64,000 bases of DNA from Kutzneria sp. CA-103260 (GCF_018263855.1 NZ_CP073318.1:5580001-5644000), one strand, 5' to 3'. Positions 1 through 11,087 are shown, numbered from the stretch's first letter. Notes: a model not told the origin generated them from the sequence alone. Program-made: numbers and translations.

Positions 1-2
1 AG

Positions 3-2047
<2,045 letters not shown>

Positions 2048-2051
<4 letters not shown>

Positions 2052-2404
2052 CCGTGCGCTGCCCACTCACCGACTGCGGCGCGGAGAACGTGGCGGACGC
2101 AGAGACCTGCGTCCGCTGCGGCAGTCCCCTGCGCGAGTTCGCCCGCCTGACCGCCTACCCGGACCAGCTGTTCAACCAGGGCCTTGCCGCGGCCCAGGCC
2201 GGCGAGCTGGCCGTGGCGAGGGAGCTGTTCGCGGCCGTCGTGCACTGGTGCCCGCTGGACGCCGAGGCGCGCAACGCCTTGGCCCTCACCAACTTCCAAC
2301 TCGGCGACCACCAAGCGGCGCACACACACTGGGCGGCGGTCCTCGACCGCTGTCCCGGTGACGCCATGGCCGTCGAGGGCATGTCCCGCATGCTGGAGCT
2401 TTAG
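2048..2404 (+). CDS. Zinc-ribbon and TPR-like small protein
   Basis: A 118-residue protein begins with CPLTDCGAEN and then CVRCGS, a C-x4-C...C-x2-C zinc ribbon (residues 5-25). About 80 helical residues follow that resemble two tetratricopeptide repeats (FNQGLAAAQAGELAVARELF; ARNALALTNFQLGDHQAAHT). The GTG start lies inside the stop of the Hsp70-like gene, so the two probably form one operon. A role as a partner or adaptor of the Hsp70-like protein is inferred from this coupling only. A strong hairpin follows immediately. Confidence 0.75.
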
Positions 2405-2409
2405 CGAGC

Positions 2410-2442
2410 GGCGCGTGGGGAACGCCGTGTTCCCCACGCGCC
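2410..2442 (+). terminator. Hairpin terminator after Hsp70/TPR operon
   Basis: A perfect 14-bp stem (GGCGCGTGGGGAAC paired with its complement) has a five-base loop and starts 6 bases after the stop codon. There is no T-run, as is common in high-GC actinomycetes. Confidence 0.8.
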
Positions 2443-2492
2443 GTCGTCAGAACTCGTCGCCGACCCCGGTGAGCTGGGAACGTGTACTTGTT

Positions 2493-2555
2493 TGTGCGTG
2501 CAGGAACTCCGTCCACGCAGGTCAAGTCCCTACTTCGGTACTCATGTATGACCAG
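2493..2555 (-). repeat. Second copy of a transposase 3' terminus
   Basis: This stretch matches 2903-2967 at most positions (shared blocks TTGTGCGTGC, GCAGGTCAAG and GGTACTC). On the minus strand both translate to the end of an integrase-type transposase (IHEYR...) plus downstream sequence. It is an isolated end fragment of the same element family as the pseudogene at 2934-3630. Confidence 0.55.
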
Positions 2556-2629
2556 CCGCTATGGGTCCTGGTAGCGTGTCGCACAACCGCCGCGTAGATC
2601 AACGGCTTCCGCGAGTCGCTTATGCGGCC

Positions 2630-2760
2630 GGGGAGCACGGCGGGGAGCAAACATGCGCGTTTAACGGCCCCGAACTGCGCTCAACGACTCTGAACGGAAC
2701 CGCGCCGGCCTACGGATTTTGCATTTCCACAGGCCGGCGCATTATGGCGTCCTTCGTTCG
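2630..2760 (+). repeat. Dispersed repeat copy 1 with terminal hairpin
   Basis: First of four related copies (others at 14692, 18181 and 21066), all in the same orientation. It opens with two GGGGAGCA boxes and carries the shared core CTCAACGACTCTGAACG at 2680-2696. It ends in a hairpin whose outer 10 bp pair perfectly (2702-2711 with 2731-2740) and then a shared tail GGCGTCCTT. No coding capacity is apparent. The stretch 2556-2933 otherwise holds no gene. Confidence 0.75.
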
Positions 2761-2933
2761 GTGCCTAACTGGCCGTTGGAACGGTCGGGCCGACTTCTCC
2801 AGCGGTGTCGGCAGGAACAGACCACCGATCGCCTCGGCGGCTTCCTGGTCGATGTCTGGAACATCGGCCGCCTACTGGTCGAGCGTGAAGACCCCCTTGG
2901 AGTTGTGCGTGCCGAAAACCACGTCCATGCAGG

Positions 2934-3630
2934 TCAAGCGGCATGTCGGTACTCGTGGATGACTCCGCCGAGACGGTCCCGTCGGCGTACGACAAGGTGT
3001 TCGGTCCGGCCAGGTTCAAGGGCCGGTGGCCGGGCTCGCAGGGGTGCTGCGGCGGCCAGGATCGGTGGCTTCGGTGCAGGTTGTAGTGCCACTCGTACTC
3101 GCGTACCGCGTGCCGGAGATGGGCCGGGTTCCAGATCAGCACGCGGTCCAGCAGTTCGGCGCGCAGCGTCTGCACCCGGCGCTCGGTGATCGCGTTCATC
3201 CGGGGTATCCGGACGCCGGTCAGCACGGTGGTGATCCCGGTGCCGCTGAGGATCTGGTCGAACAGCGCGGGGTAGTTGGCGTCGTGGTCGCGGATGAGGA
3301 ATGTGACCTGCGCGGGGTCTCCTGCGTCCTAGAGGTCCATGAGCAGGTTGCGGATGGCCTGCGCCACCCGGGCATGGGTGAAGTGGGCGGTGGGAGCGTA
3401 GGACAGCAACCATGTGACGGTTGTCCGTTGCGGGGCGGGATCGACGCCCCTCGGTCTTGAGGATCTCTCACACGGTCAAGGGAGCGATCGTGATGCCGAG
3501 GAGGGCAAGTTCGCCGTGGAGGCGCCGGCGGCCCCGGAAGGGATTCTCGGATGCCAGGCGCAGGACCAGGCGGCGAATTGAGGCGATGGTGCGTGGGCGC
3601 CCAGGCGGCGCTGGGCGGGGCCGAGTTCGG
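2934..3630 (-). pseudogene. Degenerate integrase-core (IS481/IS3-like) transposase
   Basis: Reading leftwards, pieces of one actinomycete transposase follow in order but in different frames. They are the linker helix region (SIRRLVLRLASENPF), the rve core (FLIRDHDANYPALFDQIL; RIPRMNAITERRVQTLRAEL), LLDRVLIWNPAHLRHAV, and the typical end RRRDRLGGVIHEYRHAA. An in-frame TGA (3478-3480) replaces the expected Trp after LTV. A frameshift lies near 3448, a TAG interrupts at 3330-3332, and another frameshift lies near 3000. The N-terminal part is absent here; a matching N-terminal fragment lies at 16345-16535. Confidence 0.82.
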
Positions 3631-3657
3631 ATGACATTCGCCGTCGCGGTCCCCGGC

Positions 3658-4083
3658 TCAGTGTCCGGCGAGTCGCTCCATGAGATCGCAGGCCTCCAGC
3701 AGGACACGCTGCTCGTGAGGCGACAGCATGGTGTCGATGGCACCCTGAAGCCAGGCGTGCCAATCACGGCGGAGGTCCGCAACAACCCGCTGGCCGTTGC
3801 TGGTCAGTTCGAGGAGCGCCTTACGCGAGTCGGCCGGGTCAGTCCGGCGCTCAACCAGTTTCTGCGCCTCAAGGACGCGCAGCGCCGCAGCCACGTTCGA
3901 ACTCGCCATGTCCAACTGTGCGCCCACCTCGCTGGGGCGCACCGCGCCGGCAGAGCGCGCGAGCACGTCCAGCACCTGGAGGGTCGGCTTCGACATGCCC
4001 TCGACCGTCGGCTGCTCACGCTGCACCCGCCGATACAGCTTCTGCACCTGCCGCTGGAGTCGATACACGTCCTCATCGCGCAT
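3658..4083 (-). CDS. MarR family transcriptional regulator
   Basis: A 141-residue winged-helix protein has a MarR core: a recognition-helix region (VRPSEVGAQLDMASSNVAAA, about residues 49-68) followed by a wing (ERRTDPADSRKALLELTSNG). It should bind DNA as a dimer and release it on ligand binding or oxidation. No Shine-Dalgarno sequence precedes the ATG. Instead a -10-like TAAGAT lies 6 bases upstream, suggesting a leaderless transcript. The operator-like box at 4085-4103 covers that -10, implying autorepression. The same box occurs at 11242-11260 before the MFS-isochorismatase-cupin operon, so that operon is a candidate second target. Confidence 0.9.
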   Translation of the reverse strand: MRDEDVYRLQRQVQKLYRRVQREQPTVEGMSKPTLQVLDVLARSAGAVRPSEVGAQLDMASSNVAAALRVLEAQKLVERRTDPADSRKALLELTSNGQRVVADLRRDWHAWLQGAIDTMLSPHEQRVLLEACDLMERLAGH

Positions 4084-4084
4084 A

Positions 4085-4103
4085 TAGCTATCTTAGGTAG
4101 CTA
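4085..4103. promoter_or_regulatory. MarR-type operator TAGCTA-N7-TAGCTA
   Basis: Two self-complementary TAGCTA hexamers are separated by 7 bases, overlapping the presumed -10 (4090-4095, minus strand) of the MarR gene. The identical arrangement, including the TCT after the first hexamer, recurs at 11242-11260. Confidence 0.65.
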
Positions 4104-4159
4104 GCCAGGAGACGCTTGACCGCCTGAGGTAGTCGGTCACGGGACCGGTGGGGCGTCAC

Positions 4160-4789
4160 TCAGAGCCGTTGCCGCAGCGACGCGACGCCGTTTCCGGTGA
4201 GCAACGCCAGAGCCCGACTCCGTCCGGCCAACGCGGAGATCATGCTCTCGGCCGGACCGACCACGTCAAGAGCATGGTCGCCGGGGCGGCTCCAGTGCGT
4301 GTCGGTGGTTCTCAGCGTCAAGCCGCGGGCACGGGCGGCAGCCGGGACGAACGGGTTGGGGATGCGGACCTCCGTCGTGAGCACGGCGTTGGCGATCTCC
4401 GGCGACAACACGTTCGCACGACCGAGGGCCAGGGCGATATCCAGGTGGTGCACGGCGTGATCGCCCAGCAGTAGCCGTGCGGGCAGCAGCCGCCCGACGC
4501 CACGGGGGCCCGTGCGGCCGCGTTCGAAGGCGACGAGCAGGTCGGTCACCGCCGACCGCGCGGCGTACTCCTGCGTGAGCAGGGCGTTGGCCGCGTCGAA
4601 CGACCAGCGCCGCCTGCTCATCGCGATGACGACCTGACGAGCCGGCAGGTGCAGACCGAGCGCGAGGTGCGCGAGCACCTCCTTGTTCGTCCATTCCGAA
4701 CACAGGCTGGGCTGAGCCCAGTCCTGCTCCGTGAGCGTGGCGGCGAAGGCGAGAAAGTTCTCGTCCTGCCGGGCGAGCAGCTCACGCAC
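4160..4789 (-). CDS. DinB-fold, maleylpyruvate isomerase-like mycothiol-dependent enzyme
   Basis: The 209 residues have the layout of the actinobacterial maleylpyruvate isomerase/DinB family: an N-terminal helix with PSLCSEWTNKEVLAHLALGL and the second metal-ligand helix LLGDHAVHHLDIALALG. The His of AHL and the DHAVHH histidines are the likely metal ligands. Members use mycothiol in isomerase or thiol-transfer reactions, but the substrate cannot be told from sequence. The start overlaps the end of the upstream hydrolase by 8 bases, so both are probably expressed from the TetR-controlled promoter at 5714-5757. Confidence 0.82.
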   Translation of the reverse strand: MRELLARQDENFLAFAATLTEQDWAQPSLCSEWTNKEVLAHLALGLHLPARQVVIAMSRRRWSFDAANALLTQEYAARSAVTDLLVAFERGRTGPRGVGRLLPARLLLGDHAVHHLDIALALGRANVLSPEIANAVLTTEVRIPNPFVPAAARARGLTLRTTDTHWSRPGDHALDVVGPAESMISALAGRSRALALLTGNGVASLRQRL

Positions 4790-5696
4790 CGTTGACTCCG
4801 TCCACAGTGGCCGGTGCGAGACAACGGCCCAGGAACGCCAGCTGATCTCCGATGATCCGGTCCACCAGTGGCGGATGGTAGACCGCGAAATGGTCGGCGG
4901 GGTAATGAATCGCGATTCCCCGTGGCGCCCGCCGCGCGACGCCGGCGGCGATGCGCGGATCCATCAGCGTCTCCTGGTCGGACACGCAGACCAGCAACGG
5001 CATGCGGATCAGCGCAGCCTTGCGCGCGGCGTTGCGGACCGCGAGTTCGACCCCGGTCGCGGCGGTCACCCGATTGTCGAAGGCGATGCCTGGCGGAACC
5101 ATGGAGTGCCAGCCTTCCTTCGCGCCGGGCACGGTGACGACCGCCGTGCGCCCCGGCTCGTCGACGATGCCGATGTACCTGCGGGGGAACCGAAATGCGG
5201 CCCGTACGAGGTCGTCGGCGACGGGACCGATCAACCGGGCGACCGCCCGCAGGCCGGAGCTGCGGGCGGCGTTGCGGGTGTCGACCACCGGGCACTGGAC
5301 CACGGCCGCCACGAGTTCCGGGTGCTTGGCAGCGGTCAGCATGACGTGGGTGGCGCCCAGCGACGTGCCCCAGAGCGCGAGACGATCGGCGTCGACATCC
5401 GGAACGTGTCGGAGAAAGTCGAGCGCGGCCTCGATGTCGGCGAGCTGACGCCGGATCGACACGAGCTGCCGCGGCTCGCCTTCCGACTCGCCGAGATGTC
5501 GGAAGTCGAACGACAGCGTGGCCAACCCGCCGGCGGCGAAGGCCTGCTCGTACTGAGCCAGCCGCATGTCGTGCGTTGCGCCGAACCCGTGCACGAGGAC
5601 CACCGCGGGGTGTGGCCCGTCGCCGCCCGGACGGGTCAGCCAAGCAGCGCAACGTTGTCCCCCGGAGGTGAAGGACGTGCGTTCGGTATGGGGCAC
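4782..5696 (-). CDS. Alpha/beta hydrolase (dienelactone hydrolase/peptidase-like)
   Basis: A 304-residue cytosolic hydrolase. It has the oxyanion-region motif VLVHGFGATHD, the nucleophile elbow ALWGTSLGATHV (Ser in GTSLG), an acid in VSDQETLMDP and a catalytic His in PADHFAVYH. There is no signal peptide. The GTG start is chosen because GAGGGAGG sits 6 bases upstream. The TetR gene lies immediately upstream on the same strand, and the intergenic stretch is filled by a large palindrome, so the hydrolase and the DinB-like enzyme are likely induced when TetR releases its operator. Substrate unknown. Confidence 0.87.
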   Translation of the reverse strand: MPHTERTSFTSGGQRCAAWLTRPGGDGPHPAVVLVHGFGATHDMRLAQYEQAFAAGGLATLSFDFRHLGESEGEPRQLVSIRRQLADIEAALDFLRHVPDVDADRLALWGTSLGATHVMLTAAKHPELVAAVVQCPVVDTRNAARSSGLRAVARLIGPVADDLVRAAFRFPRRYIGIVDEPGRTAVVTVPGAKEGWHSMVPPGIAFDNRVTAATGVELAVRNAARKAALIRMPLLVCVSDQETLMDPRIAAGVARRAPRGIAIHYPADHFAVYHPPLVDRIIGDQLAFLGRCLAPATVDGVNGA

Positions 5697-5713
5697 TGAC
5701 AGCCTCCCTCATT

Positions 5714-5757
5714 ACGTACGTTGTACGTATCTTGACACGTACAACGTACGTGTCAAG
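5714..5757. promoter_or_regulatory. Nested palindromic TetR operator and promoter
   Basis: A 15-bp arm ACGTACGTTGTACGT (5714-5728) is repeated in perfect inversion at 5737-5751. A second perfect palindrome (CTTGACACGTAC, AAC, GTACGTGTCAAG) spans 5731-5757. On the minus strand a TTGACA -35-like box lies within it, with AAGATA 17 bases later, upstream of the hydrolase. A TetR dimer, or two dimers, here would block the promoter. Confidence 0.75.
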
Positions 5758-5803
5758 AAGGTGTGCGAGGCCAGATCGAATCCCGTTGGGCGCCGGGCCG
5801 GAT

Positions 5804-6427
5804 TCAGGCCGCGCTGGCCGCGATTCCGGCGAGCAGCATGGCCAGGCCACGGGTGAAGTCGGCTTTCGCCGTGGACTTCCGGCTCACGGCCGAGAGCGCC
5901 TCCACCGCCGGGTGCGCCTCCCCCGCGAGGACGCCGATCCCGGCTGCGGTGGCATGGGCCTCTGCGTCGCGGTCCGGCGCCGCCAACTCGCTCTGCGCAC
6001 TGCCCATGACAAACGCGAGCACGGCGCGAAACGCGGCCAACAGGTCGGCGTCGGAAAGCCCCGAGCGCGCCAGTGCCGTGATCAGCGTCTCGGCGAGGTC
6101 GTAGCTCGTCGACGACACGGTGCGCCGCACGAGCACGAGCGGCACAGCCGCCGGGTGCGCACGCATGGCCTGCCAGATCGCCGTGACGATCGCCGTGACG
6201 TCCTGCCGCCAGTCGGCGGAGCGCTTCGGACGGCGCACAGAGGCGATCACGGCGTCCGCGACGAGACCCTCCAGGTGCTCGCGGTCCTGGACGTAGTTGT
6301 ACAGCGTCATGGGCCCGGTCCCCAGTGCCGACGCGAGCGACCGCATGGTGAGGCCGCCGAGCCCGTCGCGGTCGACGATCTCGAGCGCGGCCTGCTGGAT
6401 CTCGTCGATCGTGTATCGGGCTCGCAT
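5804..6427 (-). CDS. TetR/AcrR family transcriptional repressor
   Basis: About 207 residues. The N-terminal TetR helix-turn-helix reads IDEIQQAALEIVDRDGLGGL followed by SLASALGTGPMTLYNYVQ. A helical C-terminal ligand-binding domain follows, of the TetR_C type that uses the RxxL...VLVRRTVSS region. The ATG at 6427 is preferred over the GTG at 6436 because a TAAGTA-like -10 lies just upstream and no ribosome site is visible, so a leaderless start is possible. An operator-like half site overlaps the start. It probably controls itself and the downstream hydrolase. Confidence 0.88.
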   Translation of the reverse strand: MRARYTIDEIQQAALEIVDRDGLGGLTMRSLASALGTGPMTLYNYVQDREHLEGLVADAVIASVRRPKRSADWRQDVTAIVTAIWQAMRAHPAAVPLVLVRRTVSSTSYDLAETLITALARSGLSDADLLAAFRAVLAFVMGSAQSELAAPDRDAEAHATAAGIGVLAGEAHPAVEALSAVSRKSTAKADFTRGLAMLLAGIAASAA

Positions 6428-6428
6428 G

Positions 6429-6443
6429 ACGTACACGGTACTT
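6429..6443. promoter_or_regulatory. Possible TetR autoregulatory site
   Basis: ACGTACACGGTACTT matches the operator arm ACGTACAACGTACGT of 5737-5751 at 12 of 15 positions and lies directly before the TetR start codon. Confidence 0.4.
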
Positions 6444-6507
6444 ATGTCGTCGCCGGTCTCGGCCAGTGCGTCCAGACACTTGGCTGGAAGGCCGCGACGG
6501 GCCGGGG

Positions 6508-9264
6508 TCAGCCGGATGCAGTCGGCAGTCCGAACTGGTGGACGTGGTGCGCAAGTTGCGTGCGGGACTGCACGGTGAGCTTTCGGAAGACCTTGCGCAG
6601 GTGGTAGTCGACGGTACTGGTGCTGATGAACAGCCTGGCCGCGATGTCCGCGTTGGTCGCGCCTTCGGCCGCGAGCCGGGCAACCTGCGTCTCCTGGGCG
6701 GTCAATTCGATCCGAGCGTCAGCTGCTCGACCGCGCGCTCGCTCGCCGGTGGCCTCCAACTCGATGCGTGCCCGCTCTGCGAACGCCACCATGCCGAACT
6801 CGGCAAACATGCGATGCGCACGACGCAGTTGCTCCCGGGCATCCAGCCTTCGCCGCGCTCGGCGCAGCCATTCGCCGTAGAGCAGGTGCGCGCGGGCAAG
6901 GTCGGTGCGCATGCGCGTGTGTTCCAGGTGGGTGATGGCCGCGCAGTACAGGCGCTCGGCCTCCGCGCCGGCCGCCAGCAAAGCTCGGGTGCGGGCCGCG
7001 ATGCCAGCGGCCCAGGCGGTGCCACACACGTCGGTGGTGGCGACCAGCTCGCCCAGCGCGGTCCGGGCCGGCCGACTTCTGCCGGTCCTCGTGGCCGCCT
7101 CGACGAGTTCCGCCAGCGCCCAGTTGCGGAATCGTTGGGTGTGGTGGTCAGCGCCTGCTTCCCGGGCCGCGGCGAATGCTTCCTCGTAGCGGCCGAGTCC
7201 GTTGTACAGCACGGCACTCATCCACTGCACCGCGGTCAGCCCCATACCCACTCGCTGGCGCCGCGCGGCTCGACTGGCGGCGTCCATCAGCTCCAGGGCT
7301 TCGACCTCCTCGCCACGCAAGCCCGCCAGCACCACCTCCGCGTACGGTGCCACCCTGCTTCCGGTGATCGCTGCGATCTCACGGGCCTGCTGGGCCAGAG
7401 ACTCACTGAGAGCGAAATCGCCGGCGAACGCGTGCGAACCGGCGCGGGTGTTCAACGCGCCATGCAGCGCACTGAGCACACCGGTGTCGGTGGCCGACTC
7501 CAGCAGCCGGCGGGACAGCACGTCCCAGCACGCGTCGTCCCACAGCAGACCGGCCGTGTGGCTGACCAGCCACAGCCAGTGCAGACCCTCGTGGCTGGGC
7601 AGGTCTTCGTGCTGAAACGCGGCCAAGGCCCGTTCCAGCTGACGGACACCCGCCGGGTAGCCCCGTTCGGCCAGCAATGCCAAACCGTCCAGCAACAGAT
7701 CTGTCGCCCGGCCGGAATCCACGGTCACGCCGCGGGCGGCTCTGGCCACCTCGACGACGCCGACATCGGTGTTGAGCCGGCCCACCAACAACGTGGAGGC
7801 CAAGGCCTGCAGGTAGGTCTCTTGTGAGCGGCCGTTGTCCAATGACTCGAACTGCCGAGCGGCGCTGAGCAGCAACGCCGCCGCCTCGCCACCCCGGTTG
7901 AGCGAAAACATGGTTCGCCCGCGGAGCAGGTCGATCTCGGCCAACTGGAGCTTGTCCGGCACCGCGGCCTCCGCAACGGCCAGCAGTTCCAGCGCCCGGT
8001 CATAGTCACCGGACTGGTGCTTGGCCGTGGCCGCGGCCAGCGCCAGCTCAGTGCGTCTGCTCGGCAGTGCCGTCAGTGCGACTGCCCGCTCCAGGAACGC
8101 GGCCGCGGCGGCGACACCACCCCGTGCCCTGGCCCGATCGGCCGACGACTCAAGCTCTTGGGCGATCTCTTCGTTGGGCCCCACGGCGGCGTGCGCCCGA
8201 TGCCACACGCGACGATCCGGATCGGTTTCCGGGTCGGTCACCGCCGCCAGTGCGCGGTGCGCCTCCCGCCGCTGCGCGGCCGATGCCGATCGATAGACCG
8301 CAGAACGGACCAACGGGTGACGAAAAGCCACCCGGGTGTCGATGGCCAGCAAGCCGTCGGTCTCCGCGATGGCCGACACGTCGATGCCGAGCTGTTCAGC
8401 GGCCCGCCACGTCACCACCGGATCACCGAGCGGTTCCGCCGCCGCGAGCAACAGCAGACGCCGCGTCGCCGGCGGGAGCGCGGCGGCCCGGCGGGCGAAA
8501 CTCTTCTCGAGATGCCCGGACAACGCGGTCGATTCCGGCAAGCCGAAGCCGCCGGCCAACTGCGCGGGGGTCAGCGTTCTCGGCAACTCCAGCAGGGCCA
8601 GCGGGTTCCCGTCGGCCTCGGCCACTATCCGATCACGGACGTGCTCGTCCAGGGGCGTGTGCAGGGCCGAGTCGAGGAGCAGTCGGGCGTTCTCCGGCCG
8701 CAGGCCCGACACGGTCGTCGTGGGTAGTCCGCGCAGTTCGGCGCTCACCGTCCGAGTCGCGAAGACCAGTCCGAGAGGTTCGGCGACGACCCGGTGTGCG
8801 ACGAACGCGAGTGCCTGGGCGGATGCGGTGTCCAGCCACTGCGCGTCGTCGATCACGATCAACGCGGCTCGCTCCCGCGCCAGCTCACCGAGGAGGCTGA
8901 GCACGGCAAGTCCGACAAGCAGTCGGTCCGGCGCAGCGCCGGCCTGCAGTCCGAACGCCACGCCGAGCGCGGCACGCTGGGGTATCGGCAGCCGGTCCAA
9001 CCGCGCCAGCGTCGGCGCACACACCTGATGCAGTGCGGCGTACGGCAGCTCCATCTCCGATTCGATGCCCGCAACCCTGGTTACGTCGCATCTGATCGCC
9101 GAGGCAGCCACGTAGTCCAGCAACACCGACTTGCCGATACCCGGCTCGCCGCAGAGGACGAGTCCACCGCCCCGGCCAGCCTCGACCGCGCCCAGCCAGC
9201 CGTCCAGCGCCAGGCACTCCTCGCCCCTGCCCATAAGCACTGTTGTCGGTCTCCTGCTGAACAT
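6508..9264 (-). CDS. LAL-type LuxR family ATP-binding regulator
   Basis: 918 residues, typical for the large ATP-binding LuxR (MalT/LAL) family. The N-terminal AAA/STAND ATPase has Walker A LCGEPGIGKSVLL (about residues 36-48) and Walker B LIVIDDAQWLD (about 135-145). A long TPR-like helical middle follows (SGDYDRALELLAVAEAAVP). The C-terminal LuxR helix-turn-helix is LTAQETQVARLAAEG...NADIAARLFISTSTVDYHLR. Such proteins activate transcription in an ATP-dependent way and often control catabolic or secondary-metabolite genes. It could regulate the adjacent decarboxylase-like gene or distant targets; nothing in the sequence decides. About 210 bases upstream (9265-9473) hold no gene and presumably its promoter. 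Confidence 0.93.
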   Translation of the reverse strand: MFSRRPTTVLMGRGEECLALDGWLGAVEAGRGGGLVLCGEPGIGKSVLLDYVAASAIRCDVTRVAGIESEMELPYAALHQVCAPTLARLDRLPIPQRAALGVAFGLQAGAAPDRLLVGLAVLSLLGELARERAALIVIDDAQWLDTASAQALAFVAHRVVAEPLGLVFATRTVSAELRGLPTTTVSGLRPENARLLLDSALHTPLDEHVRDRIVAEADGNPLALLELPRTLTPAQLAGGFGLPESTALSGHLEKSFARRAAALPPATRRLLLLAAAEPLGDPVVTWRAAEQLGIDVSAIAETDGLLAIDTRVAFRHPLVRSAVYRSASAAQRREAHRALAAVTDPETDPDRRVWHRAHAAVGPNEEIAQELESSADRARARGGVAAAAAFLERAVALTALPSRRTELALAAATAKHQSGDYDRALELLAVAEAAVPDKLQLAEIDLLRGRTMFSLNRGGEAAALLLSAARQFESLDNGRSQETYLQALASTLLVGRLNTDVGVVEVARAARGVTVDSGRATDLLLDGLALLAERGYPAGVRQLERALAAFQHEDLPSHEGLHWLWLVSHTAGLLWDDACWDVLSRRLLESATDTGVLSALHGALNTRAGSHAFAGDFALSESLAQQAREIAAITGSRVAPYAEVVLAGLRGEEVEALELMDAASRAARRQRVGMGLTAVQWMSAVLYNGLGRYEEAFAAAREAGADHHTQRFRNWALAELVEAATRTGRSRPARTALGELVATTDVCGTAWAAGIAARTRALLAAGAEAERLYCAAITHLEHTRMRTDLARAHLLYGEWLRRARRRLDAREQLRRAHRMFAEFGMVAFAERARIELEATGERARGRAADARIELTAQETQVARLAAEGATNADIAARLFISTSTVDYHLRKVFRKLTVQSRTQLAHHVHQFGLPTASG

Positions 9265-9473
9265 CAGACCAACCTAGCCGCGCACACCGCCCCGCAAACG
9301 GGTCAACTCCCCGACTGGGCGTTCGCGTGCTGCGATCTCGCGACGGCCGGTCTTGGCTCGGCGACAGTCCAGATCTGCATGCCTGGCGGGCGCTTCCAGG
9401 CAAGCGTCCAGTTGGCCGGTGCCAAATCGTCCTTTTGGGACATCGAGTCCGAAACCGTGGTGGACGGCGCTTG

Positions 9474-11087
9474 TCAGCCGAGACCCGCGTCCTGCGGCTG
9501 GGTCTCGATGACGATCACTGTGGGGCCGTCGGCATCCAGGGCGAGGGTGAACTGCTCCCTGATCTCGTCCGTGGTGTCGGCGTGCACGGCGCGCAGGCCG
9601 AAACCCTTGGCCACCGAGGCGATGTCGAGTCCCGGCAGGTCGAGGCCCGGGACGCCGGGAGCGTCCTCCAGTCGAGCGAATGACTTGAGGATCGAGTACT
9701 CCCCGTTGCGGAAGACGACGAACACGATCGGCAGGTCGTGCTGCGCGGCAGTCCAGACAGCCTGCACCGAATACTGAAACGACCCGTCACCGATGGTGGC
9801 GATGACCGGCCGCCGCACACCTCGCTCGCGGTCGCCCAACGCGACGCCCACGGCCGCGGGCACACCCCAGCCGATGCCACCACTGGCACTTGCGAAGAAC
9901 GACCCGGATCTCACCGTGGGCAACCACTCGGCCTGCTGGACCATGGTCGAGGTGGACTCGTTGACGAGCACGGCGTCGGAGGGCCGGACGTCACTCAGGG
10001 CTGCGTAGGCCTCGTTCGGCGTGAGCGGACTGTTCGATGTGGCCGGCACCTGACGGGGCCAGGCCAGCGGGGCGGGCGCGACATCGGCCGGCCGGGCTGC
10101 GACCTTCTCAATCAGCAGTTCGATCGCCAGTTTGGCGTCCCCGAGGGCGCTGTCGCCCGCCGCCGCGTACGCGGCGGCGTCCGGGTCGCAGGTGACGTGC
10201 AGCAGTTCCGTTCCCTCCGGCAGGTACCTTCCCGGGATGAACGGGTAATAACGGAACACCTGGGCCCCGATCACCACGACCAGGTCGTGGCCGGCGAGCC
10301 GCTTGCTCACACCGTCGATCGTCAACGGCAACGCACCCTGGAACAGCGGATGGTCCTCCGGGAAGGACACTCGGTCGGACAAGGGCGCGTTGTAGACGGG
10401 CGCCTTCAGCTTCTCGGCCAGCGCCACCGCGGCAAGCCAGCCACCGGCCCGGTCCACCTCGGGCCCGAACACCAGCGCGGGACGGCTGCTGTTGTCGATG
10501 CGCTCCGCGAAGCTCGACAGGCGTGCGGCATCGGGAGCGACGCGTTTGCTGACCTCACGGATCACCGCGGGTCCGAGTGCCGGCTCGGCCCAGTCGTCCA
10601 TGGGTATGGAAAGGAACACGGGCCCGGCTGGCGGTTGCAGGGCAACGGCATAGGCGCGCATGAAAGCCGCGGGAACGTCCTGCGCGCGCACTGGCTGGTA
10701 CGCCCACTTCACCCACGGCCGGGGCAGCAGGGTCTCGTCGCGGTTCGTCAGATACGGCTCGGTGATCATCATGTGGCGATGCTGCTGACCGGCGGTGATG
10801 ATGAGCGGAGATCGGGCGTCGTACGCCGCGACCAGGCTGCCCATGGCGTTGCCCAGTCCCGCGGCCGTGTGCACGTTGACCAGTGCCGGCCGGCCGATCA
10901 CCTGGGAGAAGGCGTCGGCCATCGCGACGACGGATGCTTCCTGAAGTGCCAGCACATAAGTGAAGTCCTTGGGGAAGTCCCGCAGGAAGGTCTGCTCGGT
11001 CGAGCCGGGATTGCCGAACACAGTGGTCAGTCCGAGCCCGCGCAGCAGTTCGTAGGTCGCGTGGTGGACGGACATCTGGTCGCTCAT
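9474..11087 (-). CDS. mdlC: Thiamine-diphosphate enzyme, benzoylformate decarboxylase-like
   Basis: About 537 residues from ATG 11087 (MSDQMSVHHATYELLRGLG). The TPP family layout is complete: an N-terminal pyrimidine-binding domain with FGNPGSTEQ and LALQEASVV (catalytic Glu), a central domain, and a C-terminal PP domain with the metal motif IGDGSFQYSVQAVWTAAQ. GNPGS with its Ser, VNVHTAAGLGN with its His, and TAGQQHRHM closely resemble benzoylformate decarboxylase, which turns benzoylformate into benzaldehyde and CO2. Other 2-oxoacid decarboxylases of the family remain possible. Earlier in-frame starts (11123, 11171) exist but lack family similarity. It is divergent from the MFS operon, with the shared operator box between them. 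Confidence 0.85.
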   Translation of the reverse strand: MSDQMSVHHATYELLRGLGLTTVFGNPGSTEQTFLRDFPKDFTYVLALQEASVVAMADAFSQVIGRPALVNVHTAAGLGNAMGSLVAAYDARSPLIITAGQQHRHMMITEPYLTNRDETLLPRPWVKWAYQPVRAQDVPAAFMRAYAVALQPPAGPVFLSIPMDDWAEPALGPAVIREVSKRVAPDAARLSSFAERIDNSSRPALVFGPEVDRAGGWLAAVALAEKLKAPVYNAPLSDRVSFPEDHPLFQGALPLTIDGVSKRLAGHDLVVVIGAQVFRYYPFIPGRYLPEGTELLHVTCDPDAAAYAAAGDSALGDAKLAIELLIEKVAARPADVAPAPLAWPRQVPATSNSPLTPNEAYAALSDVRPSDAVLVNESTSTMVQQAEWLPTVRSGSFFASASGGIGWGVPAAVGVALGDRERGVRRPVIATIGDGSFQYSVQAVWTAAQHDLPIVFVVFRNGEYSILKSFARLEDAPGVPGLDLPGLDIASVAKGFGLRAVHADTTDEIREQFTLALDADGPTVIVIETQPQDAGLG

